Shown piece after piece: positions 17,453 to 25,436 of a stretch of 64,000 bases of DNA (position 1 is the stretch's first letter; each line of letters opens with the position of its first letter). The notes below the pieces were generated by a model. That model was not told the origin of the DNA and ran no database searches. It saw nothing but the letters and a program-made list of their open reading frames with translations. The position numbers and the translations under genes were made by a program. The DNA is taken from assembly GCA_020249925.1 (NCBI GenBank), contig JADCER010000003.1, positions 310,001 to 374,000 on the forward strand, in the 5' to 3' direction. The stretch comes from Roseomonas sp. (GTDB lineage Bacteria; Pseudomonadota; Alphaproteobacteria; Acetobacterales; Acetobacteraceae).

Positions 17453-18409
17453 TTAGTCGGCCTTGATCCCGGCATCCCGCACAATCTGCGCCCAGCGCTT
17501 CATGTCGGCTTCCACCAGGGCGGTGAAGGCAGCGCGGTCCAGCCGATTGGGGGCAGCACCCAATTCGATCAGGCGTTCAGTGATGGCGGGCGCGGCCAGG
17601 CTTTCCACCAGCGCGGCATTCAGCCGATCCGCAACCGGCGCCGGAATGCCCGCCGGGCCGCTGATTCCGAACCAATTGGCTGCGACCAATTGCCCCAGGC
17701 CAAGTTCTGCGACGGATGGCACTTCGGGCCAGCGCGGCAGGCGCTCAGGCGTCGTCATGGCCAGCAAACGCAGGCGTTCATTGCGCCCGACATCGGGGAT
17801 GGCCGCGATCAGCCCATCAATATTGCCGGCAATCACATCCGTCGCTGCCGGCGCCGCGCCGCGATAGGGCACATGGGTGATATCCACCCCCGCCAGCCGC
17901 TTCAGGATTTCCAGCTTGGCATGGGAAGACGTGCCATTGCCATTGGACCCGAAGCGGATGCTGCCGGGTTTTTCGCGTGCGGCGGCGATCAGCGCGGGCA
18001 GGTTCTGCCAGGGGCCGGTCGCGGAAACCGCAATGGCGCTCGGCACCGCGGCGAGGAGCCCGATATGGGTGAAATCGCGCAGCACATCATAGGGCATGGC
18101 AGGCAGGATGGCCGGCGCAATGCCCTGGGATGCAATGTTGGAGAGCAAAATGGTCGTGCCATCGGGGGCGCTTTTGGCGACTGAATCACTGCCAACCACG
18201 CCCCCCGCGCCAGCGCGGTTTTCCACCACCACCGGCGCGCCGAGGCGCGTTTCCATCTCCCGCGCCACAAGGCGCGCCAGCAAATCTGCCGTACCGCCGG
18301 GCGGGAAGGGGACAATGAAGCGAATGGGCCGCGCGGTTTGCGCGCCGGCGGTGAGCGCAGGGGTGGCAAGGATGGCGGCCAGGATGGCGCGGCGCTTGGT
18401 GGTGTTCAT
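17453..18409 (-). CDS. TctC/Bug family receptor
   Basis: 318 aa from the ATG at 18409; longer in-frame starts would overlap the divergent gene. The signal peptide MNTTKRRAILAAILATPALTAGAQ has a KRR stretch. Motifs: VPFPPGGTADLLARLV, VENRAGAGGVVG, PDGTTILLS, VPYRGAAPAATD, SVAELGLGQ. Divergent from the Asp/Glu racemase-family gene at 18489, with about 79 bases between starts, so both may respond to one regulator. Followed by a terminator. Confidence 0.95.
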   Translation of the reverse strand: MNTTKRRAILAAILATPALTAGAQTARPIRFIVPFPPGGTADLLARLVAREMETRLGAPVVVENRAGAGGVVGSDSVAKSAPDGTTILLSNIASQGIAPAILPAMPYDVLRDFTHIGLLAAVPSAIAVSATGPWQNLPALIAAAREKPGSIRFGSNGNGTSSHAKLEILKRLAGVDITHVPYRGAAPAATDVIAGNIDGLIAAIPDVGRNERLRLLAMTTPERLPRWPEVPSVAELGLGQLVAANWFGISGPAGIPAPVADRLNAALVESLAAPAITERLIELGAAPNRLDRAAFTALVEADMKRWAQIVRDAGIKAD

Positions 18410-18488
18410 GGTGCTGTTCCCCGGGGCTAATGCGCGCGTTCCATAGACCGAAAGGTGCGGCCATGTCTTCATGGTGGCGGAGGATCGA

Positions 18489-19253
18489 ATGTTACTCGCC
18501 TATGCCAAAGATGGCCTGCTTGGGGTGCTGACGCCGCAGGCGAATACCACGGTGGAGCCGGAATTTTCGCTGCTGCTACCGCCAGCAACCGCCATGCTGA
18601 CCGCGCGGCTGGTCAGCACCAAGCCCAGCCTGAATGACCGGCTGCGCGATTATGTCGCGGGGCTGGATGCCACCTGCGCGCAATTCGCCAATGCGCCACT
18701 GGGCGCCATCGCCTTTGCCTGCACGGGGTCTTCCTATCTGGTGGGGTCGGCAGCCGAGGACGCCGCCGTGGCGCGGCTTTCCGCGCGCGCGCCCTTCATC
18801 ACCGCGGGCCGCGCGGTATGTGACGCCTTCGCCGCGCTTGGGGCCAAACGCATCGGGCTGGTTTCGCCCTATCCGCCTGATCTGACCCAAGCCTCGGCCG
18901 CCTATTGGACAGCGCGGGGGTTTGAGGTGGCGCGGGTTATCTCCATCGCGACACCGGGTGCCGCCTTTCACCCGATCTATGCCCTTGCTGAGGGCGATGC
19001 CAGCGCCGCCCTTGCTGCCATGCAGAGCGCGGGGGCGGAGGCGATTATTCTGCTGGGCACTGGCATGCCCACCCTCGGCGCCATTCTGGCACAGCCGGAA
19101 GTGGAGGGCGCGCCGGTGATTTCCTGCAATCTGGCGCTGATGTGGCGCGCGATGGCGGCGCTGCGCGGTGAGGCCGCGGATGCGGCTTCTCTCAAGCGCT
19201 GGATCAGCGGCGCGGATTGGCGCGCGCGTTATGCCGAAAGGCTTGGTGTGTAA
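18489..19253 (+). CDS. Asp/Glu racemase superfamily protein, maleate cis-trans isomerase-like
   Basis: 254 aa. Two active-site cysteines lie in the expected places: FACTGSSYL (about residue 78) and VISCNLALMW (about residue 216). The N-terminal GVLTPQANTTVEPEF, including the substrate-binding Asn-Thr-Thr, is characteristic of maleate isomerase and arylmalonate decarboxylase relatives. Such enzymes isomerise maleate to fumarate or racemise/decarboxylate related acids without cofactor. GGAGG at 18479-18483 favours the ATG at 18489 over the one at 18471. Divergent from a Bug receptor (dicarboxylate uptake would fit) and convergent, with zero gap, on the nitrile hydratase gene. Confidence 0.88.
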   Translation: MLLAYAKDGLLGVLTPQANTTVEPEFSLLLPPATAMLTARLVSTKPSLNDRLRDYVAGLDATCAQFANAPLGAIAFACTGSSYLVGSAAEDAAVARLSARAPFITAGRAVCDAFAALGAKRIGLVSPYPPDLTQASAAYWTARGFEVARVISIATPGAAFHPIYALAEGDASAALAAMQSAGAEAIILLGTGMPTLGAILAQPEVEGAPVISCNLALMWRAMAALRGEAADAASLKRWISGADWRARYAERLGV

Positions 19254-20249
19254 TCAAGGCTGCCGTGCTTCCGTCACACCAATCATCGCATCGCGCGTGA
19301 CAAGCTGCTCCAGCTTCGCCGCATCCCAGCCTTCCGTCCCGGCAGGCCGGCGCGGCACGACCAGGTAGCGTAGCTCCGCATTGCTATCATGCACGCGAAT
19401 GCTGGTGCCTTCCGGCAAATGCGTGCCGAATTCCGCCAGCACCCCGCGCGGGTCGCGCACTGCGCGCGCACGATAGGCGCGGCTTTTGTACCAGGCGGGC
19501 GGGCGGCCCAAGACGCTGCGCGGATAACAGGAACAGAGCGTGCAGACGACCAGATTATGCACATCCGGCGTATTGAAGAGCGCGGTCAACACCGTCTCGC
19601 CGCGTGACAGCCCCAATTCTTCCACCGCCGCGCCGGCATCTTCGGCCAGCCGCGCGGCAAAACCGGGATCGGTCCAGGCGCGTGCGACAACCCGCGCGCC
19701 GAGATGCTCACCGCGGCTATCCATCGCCTCAATCTGGGCGCGGATTTCAGCCGCCGTCAGAATGCCGCGCGCGATCAGCAGATTGCGCACTGCCCGCCCG
19801 CGCAATTGCAGGGGGGATAGCACGGCAACCCCGGCGTCATCATCCTCCTGATAGGGGTGGTGATCATGGTCGTGATCGTGATCATGATGGTGGTGATGAT
19901 GCCCAGCCGGCGGGTCTTCCACCTTGTCTTCGCCGGCGGCGCGAAGCCGCGCTTCCTCAGTAACAAAGTCGGCTTCCTGCAAGACGCCCTTTTCCTTGAG
20001 CAAACTCGAAAAACCGTGAATCCAGCGCTCATAATAGGGCAGCTTCCAATAGGTCTCGGCGTCGAGCGCTTCCTGCACGCGCCGGCTTTCATCGGTGGTG
20101 AAGATCTGGCGCTTCTTATCGGCCAGCAGCAGGCGGATCGCGTCAGCCTCCTTCTCCCAATGCGCGGGTTCATGCGCGCTTTGGTCAATCGGCGCGGCGA
20201 AGCGGCCGGCGACATCATGGGTCGGCAGGGTTTCGGGTTTTGGGGTCAT
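19254..20249 (-). CDS. Fused nitrile hydratase: beta N-terminal domain + His-rich linker + alpha subunit (Co-type)
   Basis: 331 aa. Residues ~10-105 match the helical N-terminal domain of nitrile hydratase beta, activator or thiocyanate hydrolase beta (HDVAGR, WEKEADAIRLLL, YYERWIHGFSSLLKEKGVL). Residues 117-131 hold 11 His alternating with Asp. Residues ~140-331 are a complete alpha subunit. The metal site is VCTLCSC (C236, C239, C241), with Thr in the position typical of cobalt enzymes, followed by YPRSVLGRPPAWYKS, both conserved arginines and FGTHLPEGTSIRVHDS. The enzyme family hydrates nitriles to amides. The beta C-terminal SH3-like domain is absent here and in neighbouring genes. GGAG lies 8 bases before the ATG at 20249. 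Divergent from a Bug receptor. Thiocyanate hydrolase gamma-like function is an alternative. Confidence 0.9.
   Translation of the reverse strand: MTPKPETLPTHDVAGRFAAPIDQSAHEPAHWEKEADAIRLLLADKKRQIFTTDESRRVQEALDAETYWKLPYYERWIHGFSSLLKEKGVLQEADFVTEEARLRAAGEDKVEDPPAGHHHHHHDHDHDHDHHPYQEDDDAGVAVLSPLQLRGRAVRNLLIARGILTAAEIRAQIEAMDSRGEHLGARVVARAWTDPGFAARLAEDAGAAVEELGLSRGETVLTALFNTPDVHNLVVCTLCSCYPRSVLGRPPAWYKSRAYRARAVRDPRGVLAEFGTHLPEGTSIRVHDSNAELRYLVVPRRPAGTEGWDAAKLEQLVTRDAMIGVTEARQP
19857..19901 (-). other. His/Asp-rich linker-coding segment in the nitrile hydratase fusion
   Basis: These 45 bases encode residues 117-131, six His in a row, then alternating Asp-His, then a final His (11 His in total). 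It joins the beta-like domain to the alpha domain. A similar His-rich joint is known in the fused eukaryotic nitrile hydratase of Monosiga. It may load or store cobalt; this is inference. Confidence 0.85.
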
Positions 20250-20331
20250 GCGGGGTGCTCCATTTTGCCATCTTGCCAGGGGCGCCATTTCAGGCAAAGC
20301 GTCGCCCAAACCGGGAAGGAGGCTACACGAA

Positions 20332-21324
20332 ATGAACCGCATCACACGCCGCACCACCATCGCTGCCGCTGCCGGGCTGCTCGCTGCCCCCGCGCTGCGC
20401 GCCCAAACAGCCGCTTGGCCGAACAGAGATCTGCGCCTGGTCTGCCCCTTCCCGCCAGGGGGCACCACGGATGTGGTGGCGCGGCTGATCGCGGCCGCCA
20501 TGCGGGACAGGCTCGGGCGCAATGTTGTGGTGGAAAACCAGCCGGGCGCGGGCAGCACACTCGCCGCCGGGCGCTTCGCCCGCGAAGCAGATGATCATGC
20601 GCTGTTCTTGAGCCAGATTGCCTCCCACGCTATTGGCCCGGCGCTGTTCCGCAACCTTGCCTATGATCCTGAGACGGATTTCCGCGCCGTGACGCTGGTG
20701 GTGACCGTGCCCAATGTCTGGGTCGCCAATCCGCGCCGCGTGCCAGGGGGTGACCTCCGCGCCTTTTTGCGCGATGCCAAGGCGAAGCCGGGGGAGCGTA
20801 ACTTCGCCTCCGCCGGCAATGGCACCTCCACCCATTTGACCGGGGAGCTGATCAACCAATTGGCCGGCGTGCGCGTGCAGCATGTGCCCTACCGCGGCGC
20901 CGGCCCGGCCATGACCGCGGTGATCGGGGGCGAGGTGGATAGCCTGATTGACAATCTGCCAACCGCGCTGCCGCAAATCCAGAATGGCAATGTGGTGGCG
21001 CTGGCCGTCACATCCCGCGAACGCCTGCCCGATCTGCCCAATGTGCCGGCGGTCTCGGAACTGGGTGCCGAGTTCAACCTGGCAGGGTTTGAAGCCGAAG
21101 CCTGGTTCGGCCTACATGCGCATCGCTCAGCCTCGGACGCCGTGGTGGCGCGCATGGCGGAAGTGGCGCAGGCCGCGCTGAATGACCCGGCGGTCCGCCA
21201 GCAATTGGCCGCGCGCGGCACCACCCCGCGCGGCGGCCCACCTGCCGATTACGCCGCCTTGGTCACGCGCGAACGCCAGCGCTGGTTTGAGGTAGTGCGC
21301 CAGGGGAATGTGCAGGCGGATTGA
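20332..21324 (+). CDS. TctC/Bug family receptor
   Basis: 330 aa. The signal peptide MNRITRRTTIAAAAGLLAAPALRAQ has a twin-arginine pattern (TRRTTI). Motifs: CPFPPGGTTDVVARLI, VENQPGAGSTLA, VPYRGAGPAM. The usual PDGYTL is degenerate (EADDHALF). GGAGG at 20318-20322, 9 bases before the ATG, fixes the start; longer frames would run antisense into the nitrile hydratase gene. Divergent from the nitrile hydratase and 77 bases upstream of the RraA-led operon, so it could serve either. Confidence 0.94.
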   Translation: MNRITRRTTIAAAAGLLAAPALRAQTAAWPNRDLRLVCPFPPGGTTDVVARLIAAAMRDRLGRNVVVENQPGAGSTLAAGRFAREADDHALFLSQIASHAIGPALFRNLAYDPETDFRAVTLVVTVPNVWVANPRRVPGGDLRAFLRDAKAKPGERNFASAGNGTSTHLTGELINQLAGVRVQHVPYRGAGPAMTAVIGGEVDSLIDNLPTALPQIQNGNVVALAVTSRERLPDLPNVPAVSELGAEFNLAGFEAEAWFGLHAHRSASDAVVARMAEVAQAALNDPAVRQQLAARGTTPRGGPPADYAALVTRERQRWFEVVRQGNVQAD

Positions 21325-21401
21325 AGGGGCTTGCGAACGTTAAGGGGGTTTGACCAGAAGCCCCGTCCGCCCGATGCTGCGCCCATGGAGGAAACCCTGA
21401 C

Positions 21402-22109
21402 ATGAGCAAATACCCCTTTACCGCCGCCGATTTGGAAGCGCTGCGCAATTGGGACACGCCCACCATCTGCAATGCTTTGGAAGTGGTCGCGCCCCATCGG
21501 CGCAATTACGGCTTCACCGTGCGCCCCTTTGTGGCGGTGGACCGCAAACTGCCCCCAATTTGCGGCCTGGCACGCACCGGCACGCAGCGCGCGGCCTTCC
21601 CCTCGGGCCGCAGCAAGGATGCCGATAAGGCCATGCGGATCGGCTGGTATGAATATGTCGCCGATGCCTCCCTGCCGACCATTGTTTGCTTGCAGGATCT
21701 GGACGATACCCCCGGCGTTGGCGCCTTTTGGGGCGAAGTGAATAGCGCCGTGCATAAGGGCCTTGGCGCGCTTGGCGTGGTGACCAATGGCTCGGTGCGC
21801 GACCTTGAGATGTTCGCACCAGGCTTCCAAGGCATTGCCGGGGTGGTGAACCCCTCGCATTCCTATGTCCATATCGTCGCGCTGAAGAATGAGGTCACCA
21901 TCCATGGCATGCAGGTGTCGCATGATGATGTGATCCATGCCGATCATCACGGCGCGGTGGTCATCCCGCATGATGTGGTGACGAAAATCCCAGCGGCGAT
22001 TGATCTTGGCGCGCGCAAGGAAGCTGTGATCCTTGAGATGGCCCGCGCCCCGGGCTTCAATATCGCCAAACTCCGCGAAGCGCTGGCGAAATCCGAAGAC
22101 ATCCATTGA
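21402..22109 (+). CDS. RraA-like family protein (HMG/CHA aldolase-type)
   Basis: 235 aa. The RraA/aldolase fold is recognised from DTPTICNALE near the N-terminus, FWGEVNSAVHKGLGALGVVTNGSVRDLEMF (the GAVRD metal/pyruvate-binding signature as GSVRD) and HDDVIHADHHGAVVIP. Relatives act as 4-hydroxy-4-methyl-2-oxoglutarate aldolases, oxaloacetate decarboxylases or regulators of RNase E. In this catabolic setting an aldolase or decarboxylase role is more likely. GGAGG at 21387-21391 precedes the ATG. First gene of a run with a thioesterase, a beta-hydroxyacid dehydrogenase and an Fe-ADH. Confidence 0.9.
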   Translation: MSKYPFTAADLEALRNWDTPTICNALEVVAPHRRNYGFTVRPFVAVDRKLPPICGLARTGTQRAAFPSGRSKDADKAMRIGWYEYVADASLPTIVCLQDLDDTPGVGAFWGEVNSAVHKGLGALGVVTNGSVRDLEMFAPGFQGIAGVVNPSHSYVHIVALKNEVTIHGMQVSHDDVIHADHHGAVVIPHDVVTKIPAAIDLGARKEAVILEMARAPGFNIAKLREALAKSEDIH

Positions 22110-22116
22110 TTGGGAC

Positions 22117-22136
22117 GGGGGCGGGCAACCGCCCCC
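22117..22136 (+). terminator. GCAA-tetraloop hairpin between rraA-like and thioesterase genes
   Basis: GGGGGCGG (22117-22124) pairs perfectly with CCGCCCCC (22129-22136) around a GCAA loop of the stable GNRA class, 7 bases after the rraA-like stop and 13 before the next ATG. No U-run follows (ATCTTC), so it may be an mRNA stability element, a partial terminator, or a block to initiation of the next gene, rather than a full terminator. Confidence 0.45.
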
Positions 22137-22149
22137 ATCTTCACCGCGC

Positions 22150-22599
22150 ATGACCGAACGCCCGATCCTGACCGAGGTGAAGCCCGCATGGGTGGATCAC
22201 TACGGCCATATGAATCTGGCCTATTACCTTGTTGTCTTTGACATGGCCTGCGATGTGCAGTGGCTCGACCTTGGCTTCGGGCCGGAATATCGCGCGCGCG
22301 GCATGGGCACTTTCGCGGCTGAAAGCTGGCAGGCCTATATCCGCGAAGTGCGCGAAGGCGCGCCGCTTGCCTGCGAAAGTCTCGTACTGGATTTTGACGA
22401 TAAGCGCCTGCTCTGCCGGCATTTGATGTTCCATGCCAAGGAAGGCTGGCAGGTGGCGGAAAACGAGGTTCTTTACCTCAGTATTGACCTGACCAAGCGG
22501 CGCGTGGCGCCCTGGCCCGAAGACATCCTGGCGCGCTTGGCGGCGCACCGATCTGGCGAGGCTGCCAAGCGGCTCTCGCTCAAACCCAAAACCCGTTGA
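22150..22599 (+). CDS. Thioesterase family protein (hotdog fold)
   Basis: 149 aa. The N-terminal WVDHYGHMNLAYYLVVFDMACDVQWL carries the 4HBT-type signature with the Asp and the HMN motif; the rest fits a single hotdog domain. It is similar to the thioesterase domain linked to carnitine/3-hydroxyacyl-CoA dehydrogenases. Predicted to hydrolyse a short acyl-CoA. No good Shine-Dalgarno is visible; a strong hairpin lies just upstream, so its translation may be low or dependent on the rraA-like gene. The dehydrogenase gene follows after 23 bases. Confidence 0.87.
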   Translation: MTERPILTEVKPAWVDHYGHMNLAYYLVVFDMACDVQWLDLGFGPEYRARGMGTFAAESWQAYIREVREGAPLACESLVLDFDDKRLLCRHLMFHAKEGWQVAENEVLYLSIDLTKRRVAPWPEDILARLAAHRSGEAAKRLSLKPKTR

Positions 22600-22622
22600 A
22601 TTTCAAGGAAAGGAAGCAAGCC

Positions 22623-23510
22623 ATGGCACGCATCGGCTTTGTTGGTCTTGGCAATATGGGCGCGCATATGGTGCGCAACCTGCTCAAGGCCTGGCATGAG
22701 GTCTCGGTCTATGATCTGGTGCCCGCCGCCATTGCCTCGGTCACGCCCAATGGCGCCAAGGCGGCGGCCAATGCTGCGGAAGCCGCGCGCGGGGCGGAGA
22801 TTGTCATCACCATGCTGCCAGCGGGCCAGCATGTTCGCGATGCCTGGCTTGGCGCCGGCGGCATGGCGGCGGCCAGCGCACCCGATGCGCTGCTGATTGA
22901 TTGCTCCACCATTGATGTCGCCACCGCGCGCGATGTTGCCGCGAAATCCGGCCGCGCCTTTGTGGATGCGCCGGTCTCCGGCGGAACCATGGGGGCGGAA
23001 GCCGGCACGCTGACTTTCATGGTGGGTGGCACGCCAGAGCATTTCGCGCGCGCCGAGCCGATCCTGAAGCAAATGGGGCGCAATGTCATTCATTGCGGTG
23101 TCGCTGGTGCGGGGCAGGGCGTGAAGCTTTGTAACAACATGATGCTGGCGGCGAGCATGATTGTCACCTCGGAAGCCTTTGTTCTTGCGGAAAAATTGGG
23201 TCTTTCGCATCAGGCGCTGTTTGATGTCTGCTCCACCTCCACCAGCAATTCCTGGGCGCTTTCCAGCTATTGCCCGGTGCCAGGGCCAGTGCCCGCCAGC
23301 CCGGCCAATCGGGATTACAAGCCGGGCTTCGCTGCGGCGCTGATGGCGAAGGATTTGGGCCTCGCGCAGGAAGCGGTGGAGCAGGTCGGCACGGCCTCCC
23401 CCATTGGGGCGCACGCCTTGTCCCTGTTCCGCCAATATCTGGAACGTGGTGGGGGCGATAAGGATTTCTCCGGCATCATCAATATGATCCGCGAAGGGGG
23501 TGTTAAGTGA
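22623..23510 (+). CDS. 3-Hydroxyisobutyrate dehydrogenase family (beta-hydroxyacid dehydrogenase)
   Basis: 295 aa. The Rossmann motif GFVGLGNMGAHM starts at residue 4, and the substrate-binding DAPVSGGTMGAEAGTLTFMVGG and catalytic Lys in GAGQGVKLCNNMML are intact. This matches MmsB-like enzymes, which oxidise 3-hydroxyisobutyrate to methylmalonate semialdehyde with NAD. Tartronate semialdehyde reductase or other beta-hydroxyacid specificity is possible. AGGAAAGGAAG precedes the ATG at 22623. Its last codons overlap the GTG start of the Fe-ADH by four bases, so the two are translationally coupled. Confidence 0.92.
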   Translation: MARIGFVGLGNMGAHMVRNLLKAWHEVSVYDLVPAAIASVTPNGAKAAANAAEAARGAEIVITMLPAGQHVRDAWLGAGGMAAASAPDALLIDCSTIDVATARDVAAKSGRAFVDAPVSGGTMGAEAGTLTFMVGGTPEHFARAEPILKQMGRNVIHCGVAGAGQGVKLCNNMMLAASMIVTSEAFVLAEKLGLSHQALFDVCSTSTSNSWALSSYCPVPGPVPASPANRDYKPGFAAALMAKDLGLAQEAVEQVGTASPIGAHALSLFRQYLERGGGDKDFSGIINMIREGGVK

Positions 23511-24676
23511 TCACCTCCTTCGTCTCACCCCGCCTGCTTGTGATGGGCGGGGGGTCTATCGGCCAGGCGGCGGCAGTGCTGGCGCAGCTGGGCCTCTCGC
23601 GCCCGCTGGTGGTCACCGATCCTTGGATGATGTCTTCCGGCACGGTCGAAAAACTGCTCGCCCCCTTGAAGGCGGCTGGGATCAGCTACGGCGTTTTCAG
23701 CGATACCGTGCCGGACCCGACCGATACCGTGATCGCAACCGGCGTCGCTGCCATGCAGGGGCACGATTATGATTGCCTGATCGGTTTTGGTGGCGGCAGC
23801 CCGATGGATACCGCCAAGGCCATGACCATCCTGGCCGCCGCACCTGACGGGGCCAAGATGCGCGACTTCAAGGTACCGGCCCAGGCCAATAAGGCCGCGC
23901 TGCCGGTAATTTGCATCCCAACCACGGCAGGTACGGGCAGTGAGGCCACGCGCTTCACCGTGATCACCGATACCGAAACAGATGAGAAGATGCTGATCGC
24001 GGGCCTGGGCGCGCTGCCCTTGGCTGCGATTGTGGATTACGAACTGACCTTCAGCGTGCCCCCGCGCACCACCGCCGATACGGGCATTGATAGCCTGACC
24101 CATGCGCTGGAAGCCCTGGTGTCCCGCCGCGCCAATCCGGAATCGGATGAATATGCTTTGCGCGCCATGCGCCTGATCGGCCCCAATCTGCGCGCTGTCT
24201 ATCACGACCCCAAGAATGCCGCGGCGCGCGAAGCGATGATGAAGGGCGCCACATTGGCGGGGCTTGCCTTCAGCAATAGCTCGGTCGCGCTGGTGCATGG
24301 CATGTCGCGCCCGATTGGGGCGCATTTCCATGTGCCGCATGGGCTTTCCAACGCCATGCTGCTGCCGGCTGTGACAGCCTATTCGCTCAATGCAGCGCTT
24401 CCCCGCTATGCCGAAGCAGCCCGAGCCATTGGTGTGGCGGGGCGGGATGAGGGCGACCAAAGCGCAGGCGCAAAACTGCTGGAGGAGCTTTCGGCGCTCA
24501 ACCGCGAATTGGCGGTGCCCACCCCTGCGGCTTACGGCATTGATGCGGCGAAATGGAACGGGCTTTTGCCCACCATGGCCGCGCAGGCTTTGGCTTCAGG
24601 CAGCCCGGCCAATAACCCGGCAGTGCCGGATGCCGAGGCGATTATGGCGCTCTACCGCCGCGCCTGGCAGGGCTGA
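23507..24676 (+). CDS. Iron-containing alcohol dehydrogenase
   Basis: 389 aa group III alcohol dehydrogenase. The NAD-binding GFGGGSPMDTAKAM and the ICIPTTAGTGSEAT segment are present. Metal ligands are expected at DSLTHALEA (Asp, His), HGMSRPIGA (His) and VPHGLSNA (His). It starts with GTG at 23507 inside the GTGA overlap with the preceding stop. Family members oxidise or reduce small alcohols, diols, or hydroxy acids. With the beta-hydroxyacid dehydrogenase, thioesterase and RraA-like enzyme it may complete a short-chain hydroxyacid/diol pathway. The 3' end overlaps the convergent EAL gene by 35 bases. Confidence 0.93.
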   Translation: MITSFVSPRLLVMGGGSIGQAAAVLAQLGLSRPLVVTDPWMMSSGTVEKLLAPLKAAGISYGVFSDTVPDPTDTVIATGVAAMQGHDYDCLIGFGGGSPMDTAKAMTILAAAPDGAKMRDFKVPAQANKAALPVICIPTTAGTGSEATRFTVITDTETDEKMLIAGLGALPLAAIVDYELTFSVPPRTTADTGIDSLTHALEALVSRRANPESDEYALRAMRLIGPNLRAVYHDPKNAAAREAMMKGATLAGLAFSNSSVALVHGMSRPIGAHFHVPHGLSNAMLLPAVTAYSLNAALPRYAEAARAIGVAGRDEGDQSAGAKLLEELSALNRELAVPTPAAYGIDAAKWNGLLPTMAAQALASGSPANNPAVPDAEAIMALYRRAWQG

Positions 24677-25436
24677 GGCGCGTCTGCCCGCCGCGGTTCT
24701 GTTGCGGCGGCTCGGGCTGGCCAAGTAAAAAGCCTTGGGCGAAATCCACGCCAAGGCCGCGGGTGGTGCGGCGGAGCAGGCTGTTTGAAACACCCTCGGC
24801 AATCACATAGCGGCCCTTGGCGTGGGAATCGCTCAAAATGCGGCGCAGGAAATGCCGCGCCCGCATCTGAGCGGGGAGCGCCTCGACCAGGCTTCGATCA
24901 AGCTTAAGGCCGGCAAAAGGCAGGCCGGCAAGCCGCCAGCGATGGTCGCCCAGCGTCACATCATCCAGCAGGACAGGGATGCCGAGGCGCTTCAGGCGCA
25001 GCATCACCCGGCGCAACCGGGAAAGGTCGCGAATCGCCTCGGTTTCCGTCAGTTCAAGCAAAAGCGGCCTGCGCCCGGCGCCATGCCGGCGGAGTGTGTC
25101 GGCGAGCAAAGCCGGCGTTTCCGGCAGTAACAGCACACTGAGCGGCATATTCACGGCAAGCCCACCCTTGGGCGATGGCGTTCTTTGCCAATCATGCGCG
25201 ACGCGTTCCAGCACCGCATGGGTCAGATCCAGGGCGAGACCAAGCTTTTCGACCAGAGGCACAAAGGCGCCGGCTTGCAATAGCGCTTCCTGCCGCGGCC
25301 AGCGCACCAGCCCCTCCAACGCCGCGGTATGGCCATTGCGCAGCCGGATGATGGGTTGATAGCGGAGAAGCAGCACGCGCCCAGTTAAGGCTGCACGCAA
25401 TTCCTGTTCCTGTGCGGATGGCGCTGTTTTTGTCAT
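24642..25436 (-). CDS. EAL-domain protein (putative c-di-GMP phosphodiesterase, variant motifs)
   Basis: 264 aa made almost only of an EAL domain, with no sensor or membrane segment. Signature positions: EAL motif as ALEGLVRW (Glu kept, Ala to Gly), Asn in AVNMP, ELTETEAI (Glu), DDVTLG in place of DDFGTG (both Asp kept), Lys in GLKLDRSLV, AEGV (Glu) and QGFLLGQP (Gln). Most metal and base residues are therefore present, so hydrolysis of c-di-GMP is possible, though the altered loop could mean binding only. The ATG at 25436 (MTKTAPSAQEQ) is chosen over upstream alternatives. Downstream it overlaps the convergent Fe-ADH. Stand-alone gene. Confidence 0.87.
   Translation of the reverse strand: MTKTAPSAQEQELRAALTGRVLLLRYQPIIRLRNGHTAALEGLVRWPRQEALLQAGAFVPLVEKLGLALDLTHAVLERVAHDWQRTPSPKGGLAVNMPLSVLLLPETPALLADTLRRHGAGRRPLLLELTETEAIRDLSRLRRVMLRLKRLGIPVLLDDVTLGDHRWRLAGLPFAGLKLDRSLVEALPAQMRARHFLRRILSDSHAKGRYVIAEGVSNSLLRRTTRGLGVDFAQGFLLGQPEPPQQNRGGQTRLSPARRGGRAP

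Noticed and set aside
21326-21364. GGGGCTT ... AAGCCCC inverted repeat after the Bug gene at 20332
   Set aside because: The 25-base loop and missing T-run make it a poor terminator.
24688-24710. CCGCCGC/GGTTCTGTT/GCGGCGG hairpin after the Fe-ADH stop
   Set aside because: It lies inside the coding 3' end of the EAL gene (PPQQNRGG) and lacks a U-tract; likely GC-driven.
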